A DNA stretch of 64,000 bases from Lunularia cruciata (lineage: Eukaryota; Streptophyta; Marchantiopsida; Lunulariales; Lunulariaceae). The first letter of the stretch is position 1, and every line of letters begins with the position of its first letter. Location: positions 43,118,593 through 43,182,592 of the forward strand of contig OX419759.1 in assembly GCA_948567375.1 (NCBI GenBank). The letters run 5' to 3'. Of the stretch, positions 18,927 to 27,635 are shown one piece after another. A program made the translations under genes and the position numbers. Under the pieces are notes generated by a model, which saw only the letters and a program-made list of their open reading frames with translations, was not told the DNA's origin and ran no database searches.

Positions 18927-20783
18927 CTAAGCCGCCCCCAACATCATGCTAGACTCGGTCTGTGTAGTAGCAGGTGGCTGACTAGCAGGTACTCCATCAC
19001 CACCTACCACACCTGCACTGGGACGTCTAGGAACCATGGATGTCGTCTGCAATGCCTCAGATAGCGTGAAAGACTGGGGAAGTCTGACCTGTCTCCCAAC
19101 CTCTCCTCTCTGTGGGTCCAACTCCACTGATGCTCCTCTAGGCTCTGGAGCACGTACTGCACTCCTAGTCACTGCTGCAGATGCATCCACCTGTGCTGCT
19201 CCGCACATGAAGTCCAAAGCATCTCTATCACCAGCATATGAGGTGGAAGCCTCAGCACCCGAATCTGATCTCCTCTGAGCAATAGCCATACTAGCCAATC
19301 TCTGCTCCAACTGCTCAATCCGAGTAGCCATAGTTGTGTCAGAAGTAAGGGCAGGTACAGCACCCCTACTAGGAGTAGATCCTCTACCACCTCGTCCTCC
19401 ATGAACTGGAGCTCCTCTACTACCTGTCATAGCAGCCCTACCACTCCGTAACTCCGGGTGTAGGTCAAAACACCGGTCACTAGTATGACCAAATCTATGG
19501 CAGTGCTCACACTGCCTCTGTGCTGGCTGTGATGCACCAGAGGTATCAGGTCCGCTGCCCTGAGTACACTCTCTCCTATGGTGAGGTCCACCACAAGTCC
19601 AACAAGCAACACCACCACTCACTGGCTGCTGCTGACCCAAAAATGAGGGTAAGGGTCTAACTCCACTAGGCCCTCCACTCGCTCCATAGGATCTGGGCTG
19701 TCCACCCTGTCCTCGAAAACCAACTGGGCGTGGTGCACTCTGCTGCACTCTAGAAGAAGTCACAACCGTAGATGAGGTCTCTCTACCAAATCCAGCTGTC
19801 ACCACTCTCTCCTCCACCATGTTGAGCTCAATACGCTCAGCCAAACCAAAGACTACTGCCAAAGTGGGCGAAGTAGCCTGCAACAACGTAGCATCACGAA
19901 CTCTACGTCGCAACTCCCTGTCCAGTATCCCATACCAAAACTGGACTGCCTGGGCCTCAGTAACTCCTTGAGTGAAACTGATCAGCCGCCTCATGCGAGT
20001 GTATGCCTCGCGTAGGCTCTCTCCAGCCTTCCGCTGGAACTCCTGCAAGCTCCTCAGCTTGTCAGTCCGCACTCCTTGGTATTTTTGCCTCAAACATAGG
20101 AAGAACTCCACCATGGGGTTAAACCCCGGTACCACACCACCTCCTGCAGCGGTACCTCCACTCGTAGTAGCACTATCTCCAGCTAGTGCACCTCCACTAG
20201 CTCCACCAACACTACTCGAGCTAGAACTCGTAGGTACAGCCGACCTACTCCTGGCCACCAAACCTGAAGTGATGGAGACATAGTGTGGAGACCAATACTG
20301 TCTCCATAACTCAATCTCCTCCAAATGAGCTCTCCTGAACTCATGGTAGTCGTCCATCGGTGGACCCTCCAAGTGCTTAAACAACCCCTTCCATGCCATG
20401 AAAGGTGTGAACAAAGTCGGGTTCCGCATCTGCTGCAGATCACACCAACTATCAAACTCCTGGATGAAGTCATCCAACTCAATGGTACCCACTGTACCAG
20501 AGTAACGCCTAGGGCCTTTGGAGGCCCCATAAATCTCGTCCATGTCCCACAACAACGGTGCGGACACACCAAGTGCACTCTCAACTGAATCAGCTCCTGT
20601 GTCGAACTCCAACTCAGAGTCAATCTCCTCCCTCACTGGGACCTGAGATACAGGCTGATACCGAGCACCACTCCGAGTAAACCCACTATGTACTGCAGGG
20701 CTAACTCCTCTGGAATCTCCAAAGAACTCCGTCGTGACCACGTAACTGCAACAGCAAACCCGAACCACCAACTGCAACCGCAA
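18927..20783 (-). CDS. Gag with two CCHC zinc knuckles (copy B)
   Basis: The 618-codon 5' part of the polyprotein frame. Residues about 85-170 are a conserved-looking N-terminal region (IELDDFIQEFDSWCDLQQMR). Residues about 220-330 form a typical retrotransposon Gag capsid region (FFLCLRQKYQGVRTDKL, SLREAYTRMRRLISF, QAVQFWYGILDRELRRRV). Two zinc knuckles follow at 394-406 (CWTCGGPHHRREC) and 425-438 (CEHCHRFGHTSDRC), which bind element RNA. The end has a short coiled-coil-like stretch (ATRIEQLEQRLA). Gag assembles the particle in which reverse transcription takes place. The terminating TAG at 18,929-18,927 is CAG in copy A, and its context (TAG CTG) is not a known leaky one, so it is probably a CAG to TAG mutation. 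The start Met is the first in the frame; a later Met is possible. Confidence 0.88.
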   Translation of the reverse strand: MRLQLVVRVCCCSYVVTTEFFGDSRGVSPAVHSGFTRSGARYQPVSQVPVREEIDSELEFDTGADSVESALGVSAPLLWDMDEIYGASKGPRRYSGTVGTIELDDFIQEFDSWCDLQQMRNPTLFTPFMAWKGLFKHLEGPPMDDYHEFRRAHLEEIELWRQYWSPHYVSITSGLVARSRSAVPTSSSSSSVGGASGGALAGDSATTSGGTAAGGGVVPGFNPMVEFFLCLRQKYQGVRTDKLRSLQEFQRKAGESLREAYTRMRRLISFTQGVTEAQAVQFWYGILDRELRRRVRDATLLQATSPTLAVVFGLAERIELNMVEERVVTAGFGRETSSTVVTSSRVQQSAPRPVGFRGQGGQPRSYGASGGPSGVRPLPSFLGQQQPVSGGVACWTCGGPHHRRECTQGSGPDTSGASQPAQRQCEHCHRFGHTSDRCFDLHPELRSGRAAMTGSRGAPVHGGRGGRGSTPSRGAVPALTSDTTMATRIEQLEQRLASMAIAQRRSDSGAEASTSYAGDRDALDFMCGAAQVDASAAVTRSAVRAPEPRGASVELDPQRGEVGRQVRLPQSFTLSEALQTTSMVPRRPSAGVVGGDGVPASQPPATTQTESSMMLGAA

Positions 20784-21285
20784 GTCGCAACTACAAGTGC
20801 CCCACCAAGTGCCAACACCAACTAGACACCACCCACTAATGTAACTCTAACCGAGATAACTACACTAGGGGAAGGGCAACCTGTAACCTGCCATCATAAC
20901 ACGCACTCTCACGGTCTGCAGGTCATCACTTCCTGCCTCACCGGAGAGAAACAAAGGTAGTCTGACTGGTCATCACTCCAGCCTCACCACCGAGAGCACA
21001 CCAGAGCACCAACGTTCAAAAGTCAAGGCACCTCACACAAACGTGGTGCACAAACAGGAAGCAGAGCATGGAGGGGATCCAATCACAAGAAATCTAAATG
21101 AAAACCCTCCATCTCATAACACAACACGGGACTGACTCTGCCACCATTTGGCATTTGACATAAGAGTAGTTCGTATCTAAGTCCTAAGCTACCAGGATCA
21201 CCAAGAATGGGATCAAACTGCCTCTCCTAGCCAAAGCTACATGTGTATAGATAACAGTGGCACAGTCACTATGACAACAAGTGAG

Positions 21286-21355
21286 GGTGGACCAGTTGGC
21301 TAGGGCACCAGTCTAGGAACAAGAGATCTAGGGGTCAAACCCTGTTGCGCACAAT
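21286..21355 (+). mobile_element. tRNA-like SINE fragment, antisense in the copy B leader
   Basis: On the plus strand an RNA polymerase III A-box-like TGGACCAGTTGG (21,288-21,299) is followed about 33 bases later by a B-box-like GGGTCAAACCC (21,332-21,342), which differs at one position from GGTTCAAACCC. The context (GGCACCAGTCTAGG, AACAAGAGATCT, GTTGCGC) closely resembles the tRNA-related head of Au-type plant SINEs. It is not a functional tRNA gene: no cloverleaf with a full acceptor stem can be drawn. The body and tail of a SINE are not evident. Confidence 0.45.
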
Positions 21356-21538
21356 CTAGCAAGAAAGGCAGATTTTGCCAACCAATGACCAAGATCTACA
21401 CTAAACTAGCTAGCATCACGCCAGCAAGCTGGCTTGCTGGCCCTTCTAGGCCTTCGTAGCCTCTCATAGCCCACCGCCCTATGCCTCGAAGCCTCTAAAC
21501 GCCGAAATTCAGCCAAATGAGGCCTTTCTTGTTGCCAC

Positions 21539-21655
21539 TTCGAACCTCCTCCAAAATTGGCAAAACTTCTCCAAATCTGCGAAACTCCTCCAAACTAGCG
21601 AAACTTCTCCAAATCTGGCCAAACAGCGAAACTCCTCCAATTCTGGCCCAAAATC
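21539..21655. repeat. Degenerate short tandem repeat in the copy B leader
   Basis: Five or so units of about 20-25 bases built on CGAAACTTCTCCAAATCTGG with variants CGAAACTCCTCCAAAC. No coding meaning is evident. Confidence 0.55.
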
Positions 21656-22037
21656 TGACGTAAACCCTAAAGATGGATGTCCGCCAAATCCCCCGCTAAC
21701 TTTCCACTCGAGCCAAATTGACAAAACGGGTTTTTCCAAATCACAATTTCATGAGAAGAGCTTTCCAACTCCACCTTCAATTTCACTTTCTGAGCCCAAC
21801 TCGTAGCACATTGGTCCTGCCTTCACCTCCTCAAAAATTGCTCCTTCTTTGCTCGAAATTTGGCCAGCGCTTCCGCACACCGCCCGCCTAACTGCCAAAT
21901 TTGCATCAACTACACGAGCTTCTGCACACTAGGGAAACATAGAACCTAAATCGAGCTACCACGATCCACCGAGCTTGGAGATACCACCAACACTCAACGT
22001 TCCTGCAACCGATTTCCCCCTGACTTCACTTCTCTGA

Positions 22038-22488
22038 TGTAATCAGATTGCTTAACACTTTCAACTCAACTCAACTCAGATCAGTACTTGATCTGTCACT
22101 CTATAAACTACCAACAACTGGGCACTGATTACAGTCAAGCCACACCCACTCAAGCATAGAGAATCCAGGTGACGCTTGCCGGCCTCTGTCCACCATAGCC
22201 AGGAACTCGAAGGCTCAACATCAGAGAAGTGAGCTCTCTGGAGCTCACTTTGAAACTATATCCCCTGGACTCGAGCTAGCCCTGAAACCCTAACGGTCCC
22301 GCTGACGGCACACTCGACGGTGCAAACGGTGCAAAGTGACGGTGGGCCCCACCGTGAAGTCAGTACCCCGAACACAAAATCTAACCGTCGGAAAGTAGTC
22401 CCTGAGAAACAGCTAGAATAACTCTAACTACCATCACTGGAACTCCAGTGTCCGAGCATCTAGATGCGGAACTACAAATGGCGTGACA
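22038..22488 (-). repeat. 5' LTR of copy B (lacks the 103-bp tail)
   Basis: On the minus strand it runs from TGTCACGCC at 22,488 to CTGATTACA at 22,038 and pairs with the 3' LTR core 13,184-12,736 (about 98% identical). Unlike the 3' end, the core is not followed by the 103-bp repeat but goes straight into the leader. Either the repeat and part of the primer site were deleted or the LTR limits differ from those assumed here. Confidence 0.85.
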
Positions 22489-22924
22489 ACATCAACTTTG
22501 TGTTGCACTCACCAATGCAGAATACTACCAACACTACAATTCCTCTCAGATCTGTCAAGGCATTGTTCCGATGCACTTCACTCAGGATCAAACACACAGA
22601 ATGAAGATCAAGGCTACAAATTCCAACATCCACAAACACACTGACTTGCTCTTTGGAATTCTTCACACACTCACAACTACAAACATGAAATTGACAATCG
22701 AAATTAAGCTTAAGCGACGAGTACTAAGAACATCACTTCACTTTATCTATCTTTAGAAATATGAATACTGAATAATATTATAATGCGAATGCTCCCCTTA
22801 AATACTGAAGCAAACGGCAGTTCTTCCTACCTATGCACCGCTTCTTAACATCTCTTCCTACCTATAGATCCCAATTGATAATCTATCTCTTCATATTTGC
22901 CTCTTCCTATCTCAAAATTGACAC

Positions 22925-23233
22925 TTACACCGATCCGATGTCTACCTCATCATCGGCTTCCAAACCCGATAATCTTCTTATTACTTCTCCTTCTTTGGGT
23001 ATAGCTAATTCTACCAATTCCTTCACTATTTCTACTACTTCTACACTACAATCTACAATTGAGCTCATGGGTAATCCATCTACATCCTTATCTCCTGACC
23101 CACTCTTCTCTAATGTATCAAATAACAAGTCCGATGACACCTGTACTCCTACTTCTACAACATCTGGTCTAATTACAATAAATTCCTTTGCTAATTCTAC
23201 TATATCCTTATCACAAATTGTAATTGAAAGCAT
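22925..23233 (-). pseudogene. Element X copy 2: remnant of the C-terminal coding region
   Basis: A 102-codon minus-strand frame that aligns with the C-terminal end of the long element X protein: VGVQVSSDLLFDTLEKSGSG corresponds to IGIQMSSE...LEKSGSKDEELD, and LEADDEVDIGSV corresponds to LKAEEEVDIGSD. The N-terminal and central coding parts are missing. It shows selection on, or at least common descent of, this C-terminal segment in both copies. Confidence 0.65.
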
Positions 23234-23977
23234 GTGTACACTATCTACGCCTTCAATTTGTAACCCACTTTCCCCTAATCAGTCATGTTATTGACCCGAA
23301 GACACTTACAATCTAATCTTGCACTTTGGGTTTATTCACTACTGCTACTTTTCCTTCAATTCCTATTCCATCTTCAATTGGAACTAAAATTGAAGTCATG
23401 AGTATCCTAATTATCTATTCTTTCTCTATCCTAACTCTCTTTAATGCCTCTGGCAAGATTCTCGAAGTCATTTTCATTGCACTCCGAGGTCCGACTATCT
23501 CAGATACAGTCATCTTCGTCTTGAGTTGAAGAAGCTTCTAACCCAAAGTTGTGTAAACCTGAAGTCCGAAGTCCGAAGACGCCAACCCGAAGACACTGAA
23601 CTACTTTGTACAGTTACTCCCAAAACTTTAAACTTGTAACTTGTTCTACAGACCTCCAAACTTTGCAATTTTGGTAGCCACGAAAAGCCCTGAACAAGAA
23701 GCTTCCAAAAAAATATAGCACGCTTGATTTGGACTTGTGAACATTGAGATATAGCCCCCGCAAGAATCTCGACCTGTAACTTCTATTCCTCCTTCAGGTC
23801 TGTCTTCTTTCAATCTTGGCTGAGTCCGTCTTCATTTGACACAAAGTCGACTTCTTTGGGCTTGATCAAAATACAAATTTCCTCTCATTTCTTCTCCATT
23901 TGGTTTCAATTTGGTTTCAACAAGGCACTTCTTCTTCAAAACTCGTCCAAAATGAAAAATGTGGGTACCACACCATT

Positions 23978-24532
23978 TGTAGTGTCAGATCTAGATTGCT
24001 CAGACACTAGAGTTGCAGTGATAGTAGTTAGAGTTATTTCAAAAATTCCTCAGAGACTACTTTCTGATGGTCAGATTTTGTGTTTGGGGTACTGACTTCA
24101 CGGTGGGGCCCAGTGTCACTTTGTTGCACCGTTTGCACCATCAAGTGTGCCGTCAGCGAGACCGTTACGGTTCTGACCTAGCTCGAGTCCAGGAGGTATA
24201 CTCTCGAAGTGCAGCTCCAGAGAGCTCACTTCTTTGATGTTGAGCCTTCGAGTTCCTGGCTATGGTAGACAGAGATCAGCGAGCGTCACCTAGATTCTCT
24301 ATGCTGGAGTGGGTGTGGCTTGACTGTAATCAGTGCCTAGTTGTTGATAGTTTATGGAGTGATAGATCAAGTACTGATCTGAGTTGAGTTGAGTTGAGTT
24401 GAGAGTGGTAAACAATCTGATTATTATGGCACTTTAGAGTCTATGTATGACTTATGTGTGAGTTGTGCTTCTATAGTGTATGATGTTGACAATAATGTAT
24501 GTTGTGTAGCGATGTATATACGCACAATAGCT
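23978..24532 (+). repeat. Copy A 3' LTR, right part, with 103-bp tail
   Basis: Resumes the 449-bp LTR core of copy A after the element X copy 2 insertion and continues to AATCTGATTA. A diverged 103-bp repeat (ATGGCACTTTAGAG to TATATACGCACAATAGC) ends it. Copy A thus also has the order 103-bp repeat, core, 103-bp repeat. Downstream sequence at 24,533 is unrelated. A (GAGTT)n run of about five units lies near 24,380-24,402. Confidence 0.8.
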
Positions 24533-24984
24533 TGAAATCTTTGAAGGCAATTTTGGAGACCTAAACGGATGAATTAGGCCTCGAAAATATGCATAATCCC
24601 CTCCCCCCCATTAAAAGAAAGGTTGGCCTTCCCTCCCCCTAGTTTGTCTCATTGAAAGCTTTCCAATAGTACCTTACTCACATGATTCTGAGACTCCTAC
24701 AAGAAGATTCCCTAAAAGATTCCCTCCGGTCAAAGCTTGTATGACCAACCAGATAGGACCTAGACCGACATATCACCCATCCAAGTAAGTAATCCAAGGG
24801 TGGAGCTTGATGACATGTCACCTATCTGTGTGCCTAATCCTATGGTGGAGCTTCCTTGGAAGAGATCTTCTTTGTCTATATAATAAAGAGAAGGTGCTCC
24901 TTTGGGGCACCGGATGTTGAGTGTGTACTCTGTGTTTTCTCTCTTCTCTTGTCCTCAGAGTATTACAAAGAGGTACTATGTTAT
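24533..24984. other. Unassigned segment with TATA-like box, possible LTR fragment
   Basis: Between the end of copy A and the minus-strand gypsy fragment. It holds a TATA-like CTATATAATAAAGAG at about 24,878-24,892 and a C/T-rich region further on, which is how the promoter end of an LTR often looks, but no partner repeat is in the window. No coding frame. Confidence 0.3.
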
Positions 24985-25273
24985 ATGAAGTCCTTCTCCA
25001 ATAACTCTATAAGTGTTGTTTGTAACTCCTCCAACTCCTTGGTGAGAGCCGATAGATCGGTCTACTTAATGGAGTACTCCCTGGCAATAACTCGATCTTG
25101 AAGGGCATACCTCGATCGGAGTGTAATCCCTTTGGAAAATCATTTGGAAACACGTCTGTAGACTCTTGAACTATCCGATCAACCATTGCTTGATGAGGCT
25201 CTCGGCACTCCACAGATTGTTCTTGTGCAATCGGCTTGATCCACACCGCAAATACAGACTTATCTTCCTCCAA
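24985..25273 (-). pseudogene. Gypsy reverse transcriptase, N-terminal fragment
   Basis: Reads VFPNDFPKGL, then FKIELLPGSTPLSRPIYRLS, the standard entry of a gypsy RT domain. After a one-base shift KELEELQTTLIELLEKDFI follows, and a stop ends it at about 24,985. The polymerase palm with its YxDD motif is absent, so the domain is truncated. Confidence 0.8.
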
Positions 25274-25440
25274 AGCTTGCTCTATGGCTGCTTTACTAAC
25301 AAACTTCCCTTCTATGGACTCATCTCTCTTCCAAGCCTACTCCCTGGTTGCCTTATTGGCAAACTTCCCATCTTGGGACTCATCTCCCTTCCAAGTTTGC
25401 TCTATGGTTACCTCTCGATAAACTTCCCATCTTGGGACTG
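25250..25440 (-). repeat. Three 60-bp in-frame repeats between protease and RT
   Basis: On the minus strand three units of about 60 bases encode variants of SQDGKF-x5-9-EQ-x-WKGDE, separated by one frameshift and one stop. They form a charged linker between the retropepsin and the RT of this gypsy element. Confidence 0.65.
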
Positions 25441-25810
25441 ATTTTTCTTAGGTGTCTTACTCAGAGGTGCCAAACAACCTAATCGGAAATTCCTACCTTG
25501 GTGTTGTACTTGAATCTGGCGTCGGGTCCAATCAAATTGAACCTTATGATGTTCAAGCCAAGGTAGATCCAGAATGATATCATAGTGTAGAGGTGCCACT
25601 ACAAATCTCATACCCTCCAAATACTCCTTCCCAATCTTGAAGGTAACAGGATGCGAGGTGCGGAATGCAGAACCCTTTCTACCATCCGCCATCATCAAAC
25701 TACTTCCAATCACTGGCTTGATAAGAATACTCAATTCTTTTGCTACTTGCATAGACATGCAATTCTCTGAACTTCCAAAATCAACCAAAATCCTACAACC
25801 CTAATTAGAT
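25408..25810 (-). pseudogene. Gypsy retropepsin
   Basis: The minus-strand frame reads VDFGSSENCMSMQVAKEL near its start, where gypsy retropepsins have D-S/T-G. The Asp is kept but the next residue is Phe (DFG), so activity is doubtful. Then come FKIGKEYLEGMRFVVAPL and IILDLPWLEHHKVQFDW, the conserved C-terminal half of the fold (usually ILG-x-PWL). It matures Gag-Pol in an active element. Confidence 0.75.
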
Positions 25811-25849
25811 ATCGTACCTTGCAAGTGAAGCAAACTTGCATAGGTCAAG

Positions 25850-26800
25850 CATTCAATCCCATTGGAACTAATCAAGCTCCCAATAGGTGGCTCAAAATCT
25901 CCTATTGGGATTCCTTGATTCCCTTATCATTCCGCTCCACAACCTCCACTTGGGCAACTTGTCAAGGTCGTTTATTCTTGAGTGGACATTCAGCAATGCG
26001 ATGCCCCAATTGGCAATAATAAAAACAACCACCATTTTGTTGTAGTTTCTCTCTATCTACCGTGCCAAGTGGTCTTCATAGAATTGCATCAATCTCCATT
26101 GGTATTGGCTCCTCCACTTGTGTGTAGTGTATTGGTAGGCTCTATGGAGGTCAAGGTCAAGACCAAGTTGTTACCACCAAGGAATCAAAATGTTCGGCCA
26201 ACCGCATGGCTTCCTCCAAGTGTTGTGGCTCTTGCATGGTTACCTCTAATTTGGTTCTTACCTTCAAGCCCCTCACAAATCAATCCACAGCTTCACCTTC
26301 CAATATATCTGGAATTTGCATGATGTTATTTTGGAACTTCGTGATGTAACTTCTTATAGAGCCAATCTGTTTCAACTTTGCCAATTTATCCCGTGCAGCT
26401 TGTGTGGCATTTATGGCTTGGAACCGACTAATTATTGTGCTCTTGAATTCTGCCCATGTCAAGATTGGTGCAACAATTTATTGTTCCGCTCGCTCCACTT
26501 GGAATCTCCACCATAGCTTTGCTACTCCATCCAATTGGCTAGAAGCCAAGAGAAATTGTTTTTACTCGTCTTGTAGATTGGTAGCTTCAAAATAACGTTC
26601 ACAATCAAACACAAAATTCTCCACTGCACCTGGAAGATTCTTGCCTTCAAATACCTTGGGTTTAGAGAATCTGATTTGATCTTCTCCTTCTCGAATTGGT
26701 ACACTCTCCACCTGCTCTTGTCGTCAAAGATCTTGTTCATCCAACAATTGAGTAAGGTGCTCAATTTGTTGCCACATAGCAAGGATAACATTGGGTATTT
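25850..26800 (-). pseudogene. Gypsy Gag (frameshifted)
   Basis: Pieces of a capsid region are readable in different frames: PGAVENFVFDCERYFEA-like text at about 26,610-26,660, then TWAEFKSTIISRFQA and ARDKLAKLKQIGSIRSYI at about 26,330-26,460. A zinc-knuckle-like CFYYCQLGHRIAEC lies at about 25,990-26,030. The order fits a standard Gag. Several frameshifts prevent a product. Confidence 0.72.
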
Positions 26801-27061
26801 CCGCCATGGTTGCTACTCTATCACACCACTCCCAATCTATCTAATTTATTAACCCATAGAAATAGCACATCCATCATTCTCCATAAAATAAAACTAGAAG
26901 CACCAAGGGTTCCTCAAATATGGTGAGCATATGTAGAAAATCTTGTCCAAAGTGCGAAGTGATGAATTGTGTGAAACAATGCTTGGGTAATACTTGGACA
27001 TGAAATCTCAATGGTTTGATGGAAGTGGATTTGGTGGTCCATAAATTCCATCCATCCCATT

Positions 27062-27077
27062 CCTACTCTGATTCCAA
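27062..27077 (-). other. Primer-binding site (initiator Met tRNA type)
   Basis: On the minus strand TTGGAATCAGAGTAGG directly follows the LTR end TTTACA. It differs from the common TGGTATCAGAG primer site by one base. It fixes the orientation and the LTR inner boundary of the gypsy fragment. Confidence 0.7.
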
Positions 27078-27630
27078 TGTAAAAGACCAAATCCGAGGAG
27101 AGAAATAGGAGAATGGAAACTCACATTGGGACACTTGAATGAGGGAAAACTCCAAATGCCTAGCATGAGCTTTGGCTTTGGTATTTATAGGTAGCATACA
27201 AGGCCCTTGAGAAACTTCTCAAGAAGCTTCCTTGAGCCACTTTCTTAGAGTGCAAGCCAAGTTCTAGAAGCCGCTTACTTGGCGTGCAAGCTAAGCTAGT
27301 TAGAAGCTTCTAGAATCTACCTGCTTGGAGCGCAAGTTAACTAGTTAGGAAGCTTCCTAGATGCTTTTGGAATATTCTAGGCTAATTTGGCTTGTTCCCT
27401 ACTTCGTTAGCCTTACTAGCTACGTCGCTAAACTCCATATTATTACAGTTGGTAGCTCAATCGGAGTTTTGATTTTCCCTAGTGTGCAAAAGCTCGTTTG
27501 ATTGATGCAGTTTTGGCAGTGAGGCAAATGATGTATGGAGCGCTGGCCAAATTTCAAGCAAAGAAAAGAAATTTTTAAGTGCTAGTTGTGATTTTGAGCT
27601 TAGGAGGTGAAAGTAGGACCAATTTGGGTG
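27078..27630 (-). repeat. Probable 5' LTR of the gypsy fragment
   Basis: The inner end is well placed by CA and the primer site. A TATA box CTATAAATACC lies at about 27,184-27,194 on the minus strand. The outer end is uncertain; it must lie before the copy C sequence that starts near 27,636. No partner LTR is in the window. Confidence 0.5.
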
Positions 27631-27635
27631 AGTTG

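Larger units (their letters stand above)
13461..20783 (-). pseudogene. Copy B Gag-Pol polyprotein: Gag-PR-MTase-RT-RH-IN-PHD in one frame
   Basis: All coding segments of copy B lie in the same frame over 2,441 codons. The only interruptions are TAG at 18,929-18,927 (Gag/protease), TAG at 16,577-16,575 (methyltransferase/RT), TGA at 15,656-15,654 (RT/RNase H) and TGA at 14,051-14,049 (late integrase). No frameshift is needed. The second stop is shared with copy A and may be genuine; the other three are CAG or CAA in copy A and look like mutations. The product would be cleaved by its own retropepsin inside virus-like particles. The domains are described in separate entries. The insertion of a methyltransferase between protease and RT and of a PHD finger after the integrase are the unusual features. 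Confidence 0.9.
20784..22037 (-). other. Copy B 5' leader
   Basis: The 1.25-kb stretch between the 5' LTR core and the Gag frame has no long reading frame of its own. Next to the LTR the minus strand reads TTACATCAGAGAAG. Only ATCAGAG of the usual initiator-Met primer site TGGTATCAGAG is visible, so the primer site may be partly deleted. The leader also holds a tRNA-like fragment and a short tandem repeat, listed separately. Confidence 0.6.
12630..22488 (-). mobile_element. Methyltransferase-carrying Ty3/gypsy element, copy B (nearly intact)
   Basis: A 9.86-kb minus-strand insertion in element X copy 2, flanked by the 4-base duplication acat (12,626-12,629 and 22,489-22,492). From 5' to 3' it holds a 5' LTR core (22,488-22,038), a 1.25-kb leader, one polyprotein frame (20,783-13,461), a polypurine tract, and a 3' end arranged as 103-bp repeat, 449-bp LTR core and 103-bp repeat. 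The two LTR cores differ at roughly ten positions, about 98% identity, so the insertion is fairly young. Four stop codons in the frame and a shortened 5' LTR mean that it is probably not autonomous now. Confidence 0.92.
12262..23972 (-). mobile_element. Element X copy 2 (reversed, internally deleted), itself split by copy B
   Basis: Read on the minus strand, it starts TGTGGTACCCACA at 23,972 and ends TTGTCACA at 12,262, the same ends as element X copy 1. It is flanked by a perfect 5-base duplication ccatt (12,257-12,261 and 23,973-23,977). Without copy B (12,630-22,488) and one duplication it is about 1,848 bases, so roughly half of the 3.8-kb form is missing, mainly the N-terminal and central coding part. 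The 12,262-12,629 part matches the 3' tail of copy 1 inverted. Confidence 0.8.
2249..24532 (+). mobile_element. Methyltransferase-carrying Ty3/gypsy element, copy A (degraded, multiply interrupted)
   Basis: This is the plus-strand counterpart of the better preserved copy B. It preserves, in order, Gag C-terminus, protease, cytosine methyltransferase, reverse transcriptase, RNase H, integrase, PHD finger and 3' terminal repeats. It is split by element X copy 1 at 7336-11138 and by the composite insertion 12262-23972. Its 5' end is cut by the left-edge LTR element. Many in-frame stops and frameshifts are present. Several stops are C-to-T or G-to-A changes relative to copy B (TAG for CAG at 5638 and 7018; TGA for TGG at 3748), the pattern expected from decay of methylated cytosines. 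It is an old, non-functional copy and the host of the nest. Confidence 0.88.
24985..27630 (-). mobile_element. Ty3/gypsy retrotransposon fragment: LTR, Gag, protease, start of RT
   Basis: On the minus strand: a probable 5' LTR (up to about 27,630, ending at 27,078), an initiator-Met-type primer site, Gag with a capsid region and zinc knuckle, a retropepsin, a linker with three 20-residue repeats and the N-terminus of a reverse transcriptase. The sequence stops in the RT fingers at about 24,985. It belongs to a conventional gypsy lineage different from copies A-C. Frameshifts and stops are frequent. Confidence 0.82.

Noticed and set aside
18927-18929. The Gag-protease amber codon as a programmed readthrough site
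   Set aside because: Copy A has CAG at this position and the following codon is CTG, not a known leaky context. A simple CAG to TAG mutation explains it better.
21286-21355. A functional tRNA gene
   Set aside because: A- and B-box-like elements are present, but no acceptor stem or anticodon arm can be folded, and the B-box has a mismatch.
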